From positions 22,945 to 86,944 of the forward strand of contig JAEZRM010000002.1 of the NCBI GenBank assembly GCA_023412805.1: a stretch of DNA of 64,000 bases. The letters are read 5' to 3'. Origin of the DNA: Pseudomonadota bacterium. Lineage in GTDB: Bacteria; Pseudomonadota; Alphaproteobacteria; Rhizobiales; Hyphomicrobiaceae. Positions 42,099 to 51,224 of this stretch are shown here, piece after piece (the stretch's first letter is position 1; each line of letters starts with the position of its first letter). Position numbers and translations under genes: made by a program. The notes below the pieces were generated by a model. That model was not told the origin of the DNA, did no database searches, and was given only the letters and a program-made list of their open reading frames with translations.

Positions 42099-42887
42099 AT
42101 GAGCAGACCTCGCAAAATCGCCGCTGACATCGGGAGCGTCAGCACGGAAATGATCGTGGAGCGCATCACGACGGCCGTGCTCGAGCAGCGGCTGCCGCTT
42201 GGTGCCAAGCTCGGCGAGGAGAAACTCTGCGCTGTTTTCGGCGTGTCGCGCACCAAGGTGCGCCAGGCGCTCAATCGCCTCGCGCGCAGCCAGCTGGTCG
42301 TGCTGAAACCGCGTCGCGGTGCCTTCCTGGCCGAGCCGACACCCGAAGAGGCGCGGCAGGTGTTCGAGGCGCGCCGCGTCATCGAGTGCGAGATCTTTGC
42401 GCAGTTCACGCGCTCCGCGAGCGAAGCGGATCTCGCCGCCCTGGAGCGTCATGTGGAGGCCGAGCGCCGCGCAATCCGTACGGACGATGTGCCGCTGCGC
42501 AATCGCCTGCTCGGCACTTTCCACGTACGCATTGCCGAGATGGTCGGCAACAAGGTGCTGACGGATATCCTCGCCGATCTCGTTACGCGCTCGTCCTTGA
42601 TCACGCTGCTCCTGCAGTCGACGCAGGCGGCATCCTGCTCCTCGGACGAGCATCGCGAGCTGATCGCTGCCATCCGGGCGCGCAAGGGACCGCTCGTCCA
42701 GAAGCTGCTGCGTGAGCACATCGATCATGTCGAGCGCGATCTTACGGATATCGATGGGCGCGCCAGTGCTTTCGATCTCGCGGATGCCTTGGGGCCAGCA
42801 AGCGCTGCACGAAAGAGCAAGGCGCCTGTTCGCCGTCCGCGTAATGGCGCTGCATCCGGCCGCGGGAGGGCTCAAGGTCAGCCATGA
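42099..42887 (+). CDS. GntR/FadR-subfamily (FCD) transcriptional regulator
   Basis: About 262 residues from ATG 42099; the frame upstream to 41982 is promoter DNA. N-terminal winged helix (residues 15-80: VERITTAVLEQRLPLGAKLG, EEKLCAVFGVSRTKVRQALN, LVVLKPRRGAFLAEPT) and C-terminal all-helical FCD ligand domain with metal-site residues (RNRLLGTFHVRIAEMVGN; SCSSDEHRELIAAI). Ends with a basic tail. First gene of a plus-strand operon: it overlaps the PuuE-like gene by four bases (ATGA). Probably represses both arms until the ureide-type substrate or a product is present. Confidence 0.92.
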   Translation: MSRPRKIAADIGSVSTEMIVERITTAVLEQRLPLGAKLGEEKLCAVFGVSRTKVRQALNRLARSQLVVLKPRRGAFLAEPTPEEARQVFEARRVIECEIFAQFTRSASEADLAALERHVEAERRAIRTDDVPLRNRLLGTFHVRIAEMVGNKVLTDILADLVTRSSLITLLLQSTQAASCSSDEHRELIAAIRARKGPLVQKLLREHIDHVERDLTDIDGRASAFDLADALGPASAARKSKAPVRRPRNGAASGRGRAQGQP

Positions 42888-43807
42888 GCATCACATCCGA
42901 CTATCCACGCGATCTCAAAGGTTATGGTCGCGAGCCGCCGCACGCGCGCTGGCCGGGCGGGGCGCGCGTCGCCGTGCAGTTCGTCGTGAACTACGAGGAG
43001 GGTGGCGAGAACTGCATTCTCCACGGAGATGCAGCCTCGGAGGCCTTTCTCTCAGAGGTGGTTGGGGCCGCTCCTTGGCCGGGCCAGCGGCACATGAACA
43101 TGGAGTCCATGTACGAATACGGGGCGCGTGCCGGGTTCTGGCGGCTGTGGCGTGCCTTCACTTCACGCAAGATGCCGGTGACCGCATTCGCTGTCGCGCA
43201 CGCCATGATGCGCGGACCGGAGCAGGTCGCGGCCATGCGCGAAGCCGCGTGGGAGATCGCGAGCCACGGCCTGAAGTGGATCGAGTACAAGGATTTCTCC
43301 GAGGCCGACGAGCGCGCGCACATCCGCGAGGCCGTGCGCATTCACACCGAAGTTGTTGGCGATCGGCCGCTCGGTTTCTACCAGGGACGGTGCTCCGAGC
43401 ACACGCTCGCGCTCACCATGGAGGAAGGCGGCTTTCTCTACTCGGCCGACAGCTATGCCGATGATCTGCCGTACTGGGTCACCGGTCCGCGCGGGCCCTT
43501 CCTCATTGTGCCTTACAGCCTCGATGCCAATGACATGCGCTTCGCGACGGCGCAGGGTTTCAATTCCGGCGACCAATTTTACGCCTATCTGAAAGACACG
43601 TTCGACGTCCTCTACCGTGAGGGAGAGATGGTGCCGCGCATGATGTCCATCGGTCTGCATTGCCGCCTTGCCGGCCGCCCAGGGCGTACGGCCGCGCTCG
43701 AACGCTTTCTCGACTACATCGCCGCGCACGATAAGGTCTGGGTTGCCCGGCGCCTCGATATTGCGCGCCACTGGCACGCCACCCACCCGCCGGAAGGCGC
43801 ACAGTGA
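42884..43807 (+). CDS. puuE: PuuE-type allantoinase-like polysaccharide deacetylase-fold enzyme
   Basis: A 307-residue enzyme resembling PuuE, the metal-independent allantoinase that opens the hydantoin ring of allantoin to allantoate. Family stretches: VQFVVNYEEGGENCILHGDA, SMYEYGARAGFWRLWRAFTS, ASHGLKWIEYKDFSEADERA, GFYQGRCSEHT and SADSYADDLPYWVTGPRGPF. It lies between gntR and the AllC-like gene with overlapping starts, a classical allantoin or hydantoin degradation order. Related proteins act on other cyclic amides, so the substrate is probable rather than certain. Confidence 0.86.
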   Translation: MSITSDYPRDLKGYGREPPHARWPGGARVAVQFVVNYEEGGENCILHGDAASEAFLSEVVGAAPWPGQRHMNMESMYEYGARAGFWRLWRAFTSRKMPVTAFAVAHAMMRGPEQVAAMREAAWEIASHGLKWIEYKDFSEADERAHIREAVRIHTEVVGDRPLGFYQGRCSEHTLALTMEEGGFLYSADSYADDLPYWVTGPRGPFLIVPYSLDANDMRFATAQGFNSGDQFYAYLKDTFDVLYREGEMVPRMMSIGLHCRLAGRPGRTAALERFLDYIAAHDKVWVARRLDIARHWHATHPPEGAQ

Positions 43808-45036
43808 TGAGCGATCTGGCGCTCGGTCGGCGATTGATGGATCGCCTGGAGGCGCTCGCGCGCTTCTCGGATGATCCCGACGGGTTGACGCGCCTCTATC
43901 TATCGCCCGCGCACAAGCGTGCGGCGGATGCGCTCGCGGGCTGGATGCGCGATGCCGGTCTCGTTGTGCGCCTCGATGCGGTCGGCACGCTCATTGGCCG
44001 CTATGAAGGCACTGCATCTGGCGCTCCAGCACTCCTCATAGGCTCGCATATTGATACTGTGCTGCAGGCCGGCAAGTACGATGGCACGCTCGGTGTTCTC
44101 TCGGCACTGACGGCGGTCGAGACGCTCGCGCAGTCCGGCGAGCGCCTGCCGTTCGCGATCGAGGTCATTGCTTTCGGCGACGAGGAGGGAGTGCGCTTTC
44201 CCTCGACGTTGCGTGGTTCACGCGCGCTTGCCGGCACCCTCGATACGGCTGTTTTGGAAGAGCGCGATGCCGATGGGATTTCGGTGCGCGATGCGCTCAT
44301 CTCTTTCGGCGTCGATCCAGCGCGCCTCGCCGGCGCTGCGATGTCGCACGCTGCATCCCTCGGCTTCGTCGAGGTGCACATCGAGCAAGGGCCTGTGCTC
44401 GAGCGCATGAGCCAGCCTGTCGGCGTCGTCACCGCGATCAATGGTGCGCGACGTCTCAGTGTCGTCGTGCAGGGCACAGCCGGCCACGCGGGCACCTCGC
44501 CCATGAACATGCGTCGGGACAGTCTCGCCGCCGCCGCGGAAATGGTGCTTTCGGTCGAGCGCATTGCGGCTGAAACGCGTGATGTCGTAGCCACCGTCGG
44601 CGTAATCGATGTGCGTCCCGGCGCCGTCAACGTCATTCCGGGCGAGACGCACTTCACCATCGATGCGCGGGCGCCGGACGATGCCGCGCGCGATGGCGTC
44701 GTCGAGCGGAGCACGACCGCCATCGACGGCATTGCCGCCCGTCGCGGTCTCGCCGTGCGCATCTCTGAGACACATTCCGCGCCGGCAACCGCCTGCGACG
44801 CGCGCCTCATTGCCGACCTAAACGCGGCTGCGCGCGCATCGGGCTATGCGCCCGTGCATCTTCCTTCGGGCGCAGGCCACGATGCCATGGCCATGGCCGC
44901 GCTCTGCCCGGTTGCCATGCTTTTCGTGCGCTGCGCGGGTGGCATCAGCCATCATCCGGCGGAAGCGATCTCACTCAAGGATGCGGATGCCGCGATGCGC
45001 GTCCTCCTGCAGTTCCTGCGCACCTATAAACCTTGA
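43807..45036 (+). CDS. AllC/hydantoinase-carbamoylase family amidohydrolase
   Basis: A 409-residue M20-type Zn/Mn hydrolase of the allantoate amidohydrolase, N-carbamoyl-L-amino-acid hydrolase and ureidoglycolate family. The ATG at 43807 overlaps the PuuE stop (a GTG three bases earlier is possible). Metal and substrate residues: GSHIDTVLQAGKYDGTLGVL, GDEEGVRFPSTLRGSRALAG, HIEQGPVLERMSQPVGVVTA, and GAGHDAMAMA then GISHHPAEAI. It would release ammonia and CO2 or the next intermediate from the ring-opened product of the preceding enzyme. Confidence 0.88.
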   Translation: MSDLALGRRLMDRLEALARFSDDPDGLTRLYLSPAHKRAADALAGWMRDAGLVVRLDAVGTLIGRYEGTASGAPALLIGSHIDTVLQAGKYDGTLGVLSALTAVETLAQSGERLPFAIEVIAFGDEEGVRFPSTLRGSRALAGTLDTAVLEERDADGISVRDALISFGVDPARLAGAAMSHAASLGFVEVHIEQGPVLERMSQPVGVVTAINGARRLSVVVQGTAGHAGTSPMNMRRDSLAAAAEMVLSVERIAAETRDVVATVGVIDVRPGAVNVIPGETHFTIDARAPDDAARDGVVERSTTAIDGIAARRGLAVRISETHSAPATACDARLIADLNAAARASGYAPVHLPSGAGHDAMAMAALCPVAMLFVRCAGGISHHPAEAISLKDADAAMRVLLQFLRTYKP

Positions 45037-45049
45037 ACGGACAACGATC

Positions 45050-46282
45050 ATGAGCAAAGACGTCGAGCAGAAGGTGCGCGCGTTCCTCGAAAGTGAACGT
45101 GAGGCGCAAGTCCGCTTTCTCGCCGAGATCGTCAAGATCCCGACCGACAATCCGCCGGGCGACTGCGGCCCTGCCGCCGAGCGCGCGGCAAAGCTCATCG
45201 AGGCTTTCGGCTGGACGGTGGAGCGTCATCCTGTGCCGGACGACATCGTCAAGGCCGCCGGCATGATCTCCTGCACGAACCTCATCGTGCGCCGCGTGTT
45301 TGGCCCCGGCCCGACCATTGCGCTCAATTCTCATGGCGATGTCGTCCCGCCGGGAAAGGGCTGGACGTTCGGTCCCTACGGCGCCGAGATCAGCGAGGGC
45401 TGGATGTACGGGCGTGGTGCTGCCGTCTCGAAGTCCGACTTCGCGACCTATATTTGGGCATTACGTGCGCTCGAAGCGAGCGGCGCAAAGCTCGGCGGCA
45501 CGATCGAGCTGCACTTCACGTACGACGAGGAAACCGGCGGCGAGATCGGCCCCGGCTATGTCTTGGCGCAAGGCCTGAGCAAACCCGATCTCGCGATCGG
45601 TGCCGGCTTCTCCTATGCCGTCGTGACCGAGCACAATGGCTGCCTGCATCTGGAAGTCGAAGTTGCTGGCCGTTCAGCTCATGCCGCGAAGCCGTGGACG
45701 GGCATTGACGCGCTGCAGGCGGCAACGTCCATCCTCTCAGCGCTCTATGCCTGGCGCCCGAAGCTCGAGACGCGCACGTCTGCGACGCCCGGCATCGGTG
45801 CACCGCAGCTCACAATCGGCCTCATCAGCGGCGGTATCAACACGAACGTCGTTCCGGACCGCGTCGTCTTTCGTCTCGATCGCCGCATTGTCCCTGAGGA
45901 GAATGTCGAAGCTGTCGAGGCCGAGCTTCGCGATGTGATCTCCAAAGCCGCAATGGCCGTTCCCGATGCGCGTGTCGACGTGCGGCGTATTCTCATCGCA
46001 GCGCCGCTCCAGCGCCTGCCTGCAGGTGATCGCATGGTCGAAATCCTCTGTCAGCGCGCGAGCGCCGTCATGGGCGAGCCCATCGGTGCGAGCGGCGTGC
46101 CGCTCTACACGGACGCGCGCCACTACATGGCGCATGGCGTGCCGATCGTGCTCTACGGCGCTGGTCCGCGCACAATCGAGGAAGCGAACGCCCATCGCGC
46201 GGACGAGCGTCTGCCGCTTTCGGATCTCTACAAGGCGACGGAAGTCGTTGCGCTCACGCTTGCCGATCTGCTGGCGGTGTGA
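45050..46282 (+). CDS. M20 family deacylase (ArgE/DapE-like) with altered metal motif
   Basis: A 410-residue M20 metallopeptidase-fold enzyme. It starts at ATG 45050; the longer frame from 44846 is out of phase with the upstream gene. Zn-ligand His in LNSHGDVVPPGKGWTFGPYG and the catalytic Glu pair in FTYDEETGGEIGPGYVL are present, but the usual bridging-Asp motif is read GRGAAVSKSDFATY, without Asp at the canonical place. The dimerisation lid EVAGRSAHAAKPWTGIDALQ and final SGVPLYTDARHYMAHGVPIV are present. Last gene of the gntR operon; a later amidohydrolase step is likely. Confidence 0.85.
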   Translation: MSKDVEQKVRAFLESEREAQVRFLAEIVKIPTDNPPGDCGPAAERAAKLIEAFGWTVERHPVPDDIVKAAGMISCTNLIVRRVFGPGPTIALNSHGDVVPPGKGWTFGPYGAEISEGWMYGRGAAVSKSDFATYIWALRALEASGAKLGGTIELHFTYDEETGGEIGPGYVLAQGLSKPDLAIGAGFSYAVVTEHNGCLHLEVEVAGRSAHAAKPWTGIDALQAATSILSALYAWRPKLETRTSATPGIGAPQLTIGLISGGINTNVVPDRVVFRLDRRIVPEENVEAVEAELRDVISKAAMAVPDARVDVRRILIAAPLQRLPAGDRMVEILCQRASAVMGEPIGASGVPLYTDARHYMAHGVPIVLYGAGPRTIEEANAHRADERLPLSDLYKATEVVALTLADLLAV

Positions 46283-46287
46283 GCGCG

Positions 46288-47196
46288 CTACTGCGCATCC
46301 TTCCCGCGGACCTTCGCGTCGCCGCCGGCCCAGTTCTCGAAGTATTTGATGATGTGCGCGTAATCGAGCGCGCCATCGCCCTGCTCCTTGGAGTAGGCCA
46401 AGACGTCGCGCGCGCATTTCACCACCCACATGCGCGCGCCCATGGCCTCGGCTTCCTCGATGCCGAGATTGACATCCTTGTGCAGCAGGTCCGTCGAGAA
46501 GCGCATGGGGAAGGTGCCCGGCAGAATGCACTCGGGGATTTTCACCTCCGTGCCGAAGCAGCGCCCCGATGAGATGTTGATGACGTCGAGCATCTTCTGT
46601 GCATCGAGCCCGGCCTTCGCGCCCGCCACCAGCACCTCCATGGCGGCAAGCGTTCCCGCTGCCGTCAGCATGTTATTGACGAGCTTCATGGCCTGACCGA
46701 GTCCCGGCTTGTCGCCCATGTGCATGACATTCTTGCCGATGATTTCAAGGATCGGGCGTGCGCTCTCGAACGTCGCTGGATCGCCGCCGACCATCACGGT
46801 CAGCGTGCCGTTGGCGGCACCCGCAACCCCGCCGCTCACTGGCGCATCGAGCAGTGTCATGCCCTTGGCCGCGAGCTTCGGTGCCGCGCGCGCGATCACC
46901 TGAGCGCCTGTCGTCGAGGTATCGATGACGATCTTCGCGCGCGTTCCCTCGATGACGCCACCGGCACCCGTCAGCACAGCCTCGACGACATCCGGCTTCG
47001 GCAGACTGAGCACGACGACATCACTGCGGCTCGCGACCTCCACCGCGCTGCGCGCAGCTTTCGCACCCTTCTCGACGAGCGCGGCGACGGCGGCTTCACT
47101 GACGTCATGAACGACAAGCGCGTGGCCCGCCGCGAGGAGACGCGCTGCCATGCGCGATCCCATGATGCCCAATCCGATGAAGCCGATGTCCGCCAT
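46288..47196 (-). CDS. 3-hydroxyisobutyrate dehydrogenase family, possible tartronate semialdehyde reductase
   Basis: A 302-residue beta-hydroxyacid dehydrogenase. NAD(P)-binding GFIGLGIMGSRMAARLLAAG, substrate motif DAPVSGGVAGAANGTLTVMV, catalytic Lys in GLGQAMKLVNNMLTA, and SSGRCFGTEVKIPE. In allantoin catabolism glyoxylate is converted to tartronate semialdehyde and reduced by GlxR, a member of this family, so the position next to a ureide cluster suggests such a role; 3-hydroxyisobutyrate is the alternative. GAGGG precedes the start. It converges on the M20 gene only five bases away. Confidence 0.87.
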   Translation of the reverse strand: MADIGFIGLGIMGSRMAARLLAAGHALVVHDVSEAAVAALVEKGAKAARSAVEVASRSDVVVLSLPKPDVVEAVLTGAGGVIEGTRAKIVIDTSTTGAQVIARAAPKLAAKGMTLLDAPVSGGVAGAANGTLTVMVGGDPATFESARPILEIIGKNVMHMGDKPGLGQAMKLVNNMLTAAGTLAAMEVLVAGAKAGLDAQKMLDVINISSGRCFGTEVKIPECILPGTFPMRFSTDLLHKDVNLGIEEAEAMGARMWVVKCARDVLAYSKEQGDGALDYAHIIKYFENWAGGDAKVRGKDAQ

Positions 47197-47279
47197 GTCT
47201 GCGCCCTCGATCCGATGTCGTTGCCGACCTCAAATCTCGCGCAAAGGCGTGTCTTTGCCAATGGTTGCGCGCGCAGATC

Positions 47280-48857
47280 TCAGATGCGTGCGGGAGCGTC
47301 TGCGATCGCCGTAGGAGGGGTGTGCACAGCAATCGCGGGCGCCCCATTTCGGCGGTGACGCCCGCGCATGATGCCGAGAATGGAGACCACGATCATGATC
47401 GGCAGCAGGGCAATGACGCTTCCCGCCAGCGTCAGCACGATGGCGATGGCCCAGCAGATCGCGATGGCGTGCTCGATCAGGGCAATGAGCTTGGACTGGG
47501 AATGACGGCGCAGCATACCGCGGCGATTGCCCGGCATGGGATGCCAGAAATTCAGAAGAGCGGTCGAGGCGGCGCCGGCCGCCGTGAAGAGGGTGGTCAG
47601 CATGGCGACCCTCCACGAAATGATGGCGAGACCGACGAGCGGCAGTCCGATGATTGCGAGGACCGGCAGTCCGACAGCGCCGAGCTTGATGCGATCGACC
47701 TCCGCGGCAGTGACGGGAGCCGTTGCCATGAGCTCGGGTGCGTCCTCGCCCGAGACCATGATCCATGAGAGCGAGGCGGAAACTTGGGCCGCGATGACGA
47801 CGATGGTCGGTGCGAGCGCGAGGGCAGTCGGCAGCGCCTCGCTGCGCAGCAATACGACGGCGATTGGAATCGTGTAGATGATCTGCAGGCCGAGCTGGGC
47901 AAAGAGGCTCGGATCGCGCGCCAGTAGGCGCCATTCCTTGCGGCGGAGATTGCGCCCGAGGCCGGCACGGAACCTATGGCCGCAATTGCTGCGCGCCCAG
48001 CCGCCAGATGGTGCGCCCGTCGCTGCTAGCGTCGCGGCGGCGAAGCGATTGGCGAGCGCGTTCACGGCGAGGGCGAATAGCAACACTGCGATTGCGAGCA
48101 GCAGCCCGACGGCGCGAGGATGCCCCTGCATGGCTTGCGCGGGAAGCAACGCAAGGTCGCGCAAGCCCGAGCCCGCTGCCGTATTCTCCAACCATTGTGT
48201 AAGACCGGCGCGCGTGGCCTCCGGCAGCACCACGACAACCTGCGCGCCGAGAACGAAACCACCTGCGATCAGCGCTCCCGTCATCTGCGTGCACGTGCGT
48301 GCGCGCCGTGGCCCGAGGAGAAAGAAAAGGCCGATCGAAAGCCCTAGGCCGAGTGCCGTCGCGACGAGTGCGAGCGCAATCAGCGTCGGATAGGCGGCGA
48401 GCCAGCTCGGCGTTCCGAGCAGCGCCCCCATGTTGGCGAGCGGCAATACCAGCAGTGCGATCGAGCCGAGCGTGCTCGCGGCAATGGCCGTCGCTTTCGC
48501 GGCGAGTATGCGCGCAGCAGGCAGCGGCGCACCGAGCAGCAGATCGAGATCGCCACGATCAAAGAGCGTTCGCGTCGTCGCAAAGAGGCCCTGCGCAATC
48601 ATCCAGGTGAAGATACAGAGCGTTGCAATCGCGAGTGGCGCGGCGCCGCGCTCTCCGCCATGCACATACGGCTCGATCAGGAGGACGGCCGGCCACGCGA
48701 CGAGATGCAGGACGAGAACACCGCACGCGAGCAGGATGCTGATCCGGCGCGTGGCCTTGCTGCCCGGATGCTCGCTCATCATGTCGGCAAAGCGACGCCA
48801 GTTCAGGCGCACGTCATGCGTGACAAGCCAGAGAAATGAGCCGGGCGCCTGGTTCAT
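47280..48857 (-). CDS. ABC-type exporter membrane subunit, polytopic
   Basis: A 525-residue membrane protein from ATG 48857, seven bases after the ATPase stop. It has roughly ten to twelve hydrophobic segments, for example ISILLACGVLVLHLVAWPAV, FALAVNALANRFAAATLAAT and IALLPIMIVVSILGIM. A GDLDLLLGAPLPAARILAAK stretch follows the third helix, a pattern seen in two-subunit ABC-2-like exporters. Paired with the ATPase gene. Cargo unknown; no resistance or peptide-precursor gene is adjacent. Confidence 0.8.
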   Translation of the reverse strand: MNQAPGSFLWLVTHDVRLNWRRFADMMSEHPGSKATRRISILLACGVLVLHLVAWPAVLLIEPYVHGGERGAAPLAIATLCIFTWMIAQGLFATTRTLFDRGDLDLLLGAPLPAARILAAKATAIAASTLGSIALLVLPLANMGALLGTPSWLAAYPTLIALALVATALGLGLSIGLFFLLGPRRARTCTQMTGALIAGGFVLGAQVVVVLPEATRAGLTQWLENTAAGSGLRDLALLPAQAMQGHPRAVGLLLAIAVLLFALAVNALANRFAAATLAATGAPSGGWARSNCGHRFRAGLGRNLRRKEWRLLARDPSLFAQLGLQIIYTIPIAVVLLRSEALPTALALAPTIVVIAAQVSASLSWIMVSGEDAPELMATAPVTAAEVDRIKLGAVGLPVLAIIGLPLVGLAIISWRVAMLTTLFTAAGAASTALLNFWHPMPGNRRGMLRRHSQSKLIALIEHAIAICWAIAIVLTLAGSVIALLPIMIVVSILGIMRGRHRRNGAPAIAVHTPPTAIADAPARI

Positions 48858-48864
48858 GATGCGC

Positions 48865-49674
48865 TCACGACGCCATGAGCTCAGCATCCGCGCCGGACTG
48901 CATGAGCGTAAGGAAAACATCCTCCAGCGTCGAGCTGCCGCGACCGGCGGCGGCTTTCAGCTCGGCGAGCGTGCCTTCGGCAGCAAGGCGGCCACGATGC
49001 ACGATGCCGATGCGGTCGGCGAGGCGCTCGGCGACTTCCAGTATGTGCGTCGTAAGGATGATCGTGGCGCCAGCGCGAACGCGCGCCGTGAGCAGATCCT
49101 TGACCTGCCGCGCGATCGCGGCGTCGATGCCGGTCAGTGGCTCGTCGAGCATGATGAGCTTGGGATCGTGGATGAGCGCGCCCGCCAGCGCGACCTTCTG
49201 CTTCATGCCACGCGAAAAGCCCTCGCAGCGCAGATGTCGATGAGAGCCGAGGTCGAGAACCTCGATCAGCTCGTCCGCACGCCGCTCGGCCAATGGCGCA
49301 GGCACGCTCCACAGTCCCGCCACGAGTTCGAGATATTCGAGCGGCGAAAGCTTGTCGTAGAGCATGGGCTCGTCGGGCAGCCATGCCGTGATGCGCTTGG
49401 CGGCCAGTGGATCCTTGAGGGCGTCGATGCCGAAGATGCGGATCGTACCGCTGTCGGGGCGCAGCAACCCGGCGATCATGCGCAGTGTCGTTGTCTTGCC
49501 GGCGCCATTGGGGCCGAGCAGGGCGTAGAATTCGCCTGGGCGAACGGCCAGATCCATCCGCTCGACGGCAACTGCGGCACCGAATGTCCGCCGCACGCCG
49601 CTCAGCAGCACGGCATCATCCGCCGATGCGTCGGCCGCGCTCCAATTCGGCACAAGGTTTAAGCCTGCCGACAC
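48865..49674 (-). CDS. ABC transporter ATPase (exporter, ABC-2 type)
   Basis: About 269 residues, starting at GTG 49674, six bases after AGGAG; the TTG at 49680 abuts that site and is less likely. Walker A ALLGPNGAGKTTTLRMIAGL, Q-loop LPDEPMLYDKLSPLEYLELV, signature FSRGMKQKVALAGALIHDPK, Walker B LIMLDEPLTGID, H-loop IILTTHILEVAE. Drives export through the coupled membrane subunit. Confidence 0.92.
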   Translation of the reverse strand: MSAGLNLVPNWSAADASADDAVLLSGVRRTFGAAVAVERMDLAVRPGEFYALLGPNGAGKTTTLRMIAGLLRPDSGTIRIFGIDALKDPLAAKRITAWLPDEPMLYDKLSPLEYLELVAGLWSVPAPLAERRADELIEVLDLGSHRHLRCEGFSRGMKQKVALAGALIHDPKLIMLDEPLTGIDAAIARQVKDLLTARVRAGATIILTTHILEVAERLADRIGIVHRGRLAAEGTLAELKAAAGRGSSTLEDVFLTLMQSGADAELMAS

Positions 49675-49836
49675 AATCAACTCCTACGCTCACAGAAGTG
49701 CCGGTTGAGCCTAGCGTGGTCGTGTTGCCGTCGTCTTAATCGGCCGCATGGCGGTTCAGCGCTGGCGGGCCTGGACAGGGGCGCGGCGATGCCTCTCAAT
49801 GCTGGTGCAACACATGAGCAGGACGGGGGACATCGC

Positions 49837-51021
49837 ATGAGCACGGCTGCGGCAGGAAAGACGGAACTTGAGAAGAAAATCTGCGCATGGCTCGCCGAAA
49901 GCCGCCAGGACATGCTGAGCCTGCTCGAGCAGGTCGTGAATATCGACAGCGGCAGCTACGACAAGGCGGGCGTCGATGCGGTGGGCGAGCGCTTCGTGCG
50001 CCATTTCGAGGAGCGGGGGCTGCTCACGCGGATCGAACCGCACGACACGTTCGGCAACGCCATTCACATTCGTCTCGACGACACGCCGACCAACGAGAAA
50101 CCGATCGTCCTCATGGGGCACCGCGACACGGTCTTTCCCAAGGGCGAGGCCGCCCGTCGCAGCTTCAAGATCGAGGGTGGCCGCGCCTACGGGCCGGGTG
50201 TTGCCGACATGAAGGCCGGCCTCGTCATGAACGCCTTCGTTCTCGAAGCCTTCAAGCGGCACGGCGGCAATCCAGCCCCACTCGCCGGGCTCATTACCTC
50301 GGACGAAGAAATTGCCTCGCCATCCTCACGGCCGGTGATCGAGCGCGTCGCGCGCGAGGCGCGGGCCGTATTCAATTCCGAGCCGGGCCGGCCGACGGGC
50401 AATGTCGTGAGCGGACGCAAGGGTGGCATTATCATGCGCTTCGAGGTTCTCGGCAAAGCCGCGCATTCCGGCGGCAATTTCGAGAAAGGCATTTCCGCGA
50501 TCGGGGAACTCGCGCACAAGATTGTCGCGCTTCACGCGCTGACGGATCTGCCGCGCGGGCTCACTGTCAATGTCGGGCTCGTGTCCGGCGGGCAGAGCGT
50601 CAACACCACGGCGCCCTCTGCAGAAGGGCGCATCGATCTGCGCTATGTGAAGCCCGCTGACCGGACATATGCACTCGCCGCCATCCAGAAGATCATCGAT
50701 GGCGCAACGGTGCCTGGCACGACGGCGACGCTCGAAATCCTCGGCGAGTTCCTTCCGCTCACACAGTCTGCCGAAAGCGGGACGCTGCTCGAAACTTATG
50801 CCGCGGCATCGCAGGATCTCGGCATGAGCGTGAAGGGTGAGTTTACGGGCGGCTGCGCGGATTCCGGCTTCACAGCGGGTGTCGGCTGTCCGACGCTTTG
50901 CGCTGTCGGACCGGTCGGGGGCAATGCGCACACGCCCGAGGAGTATCTCGAGGTCGACTCCATAGTACCGCGTGCGCAGGCCCTCGCGCTTGCCATCCTG
51001 CGGTTGCCCGCGCCCGGCTGA
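49837..51021 (+). CDS. M20 family peptidase, glutamate carboxypeptidase-like
   Basis: A 394-residue exopeptidase-type hydrolase from ATG 49837. It has the canonical co-catalytic Zn motifs: VLMGHRDTVFPKGEAARRSF, YGPGVADMKAGLVMNAFVLE (bridging Asp) and ITSDEEIASPSSR (Glu pair), then GRKGGIIMRFEVLGKAAHSG for the lid and GPVGGNAHTPEEYLE for the last metal ligand. Resembles carboxypeptidase G2, which removes C-terminal glutamate from folates and acyl-glutamates. No signal peptide is seen, so it is cytoplasmic. Divergent from the ABC exporter. Confidence 0.9.
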   Translation: MSTAAAGKTELEKKICAWLAESRQDMLSLLEQVVNIDSGSYDKAGVDAVGERFVRHFEERGLLTRIEPHDTFGNAIHIRLDDTPTNEKPIVLMGHRDTVFPKGEAARRSFKIEGGRAYGPGVADMKAGLVMNAFVLEAFKRHGGNPAPLAGLITSDEEIASPSSRPVIERVAREARAVFNSEPGRPTGNVVSGRKGGIIMRFEVLGKAAHSGGNFEKGISAIGELAHKIVALHALTDLPRGLTVNVGLVSGGQSVNTTAPSAEGRIDLRYVKPADRTYALAAIQKIIDGATVPGTTATLEILGEFLPLTQSAESGTLLETYAAASQDLGMSVKGEFTGGCADSGFTAGVGCPTLCAVGPVGGNAHTPEEYLEVDSIVPRAQALALAILRLPAPG

Positions 51022-51224
51022 GCAAAAGAGTCGCGTGCGCACGCCTGAAGCTTCCTTTCAGAGTGGCTGATTTTGGTCGGGTTGGTGTTCTAGAGGCCGG
51101 AATAATCCAATAAGGTCGTGGCGGATGATGCCTTGCCGCGCCTTGGGCAGACTCGCGCTGTTGCAATGCCGCCCCCGGATCACGATGATAGGACCAGCTA
51201 CAACCGAGGAGCCATCAGCCTAGG

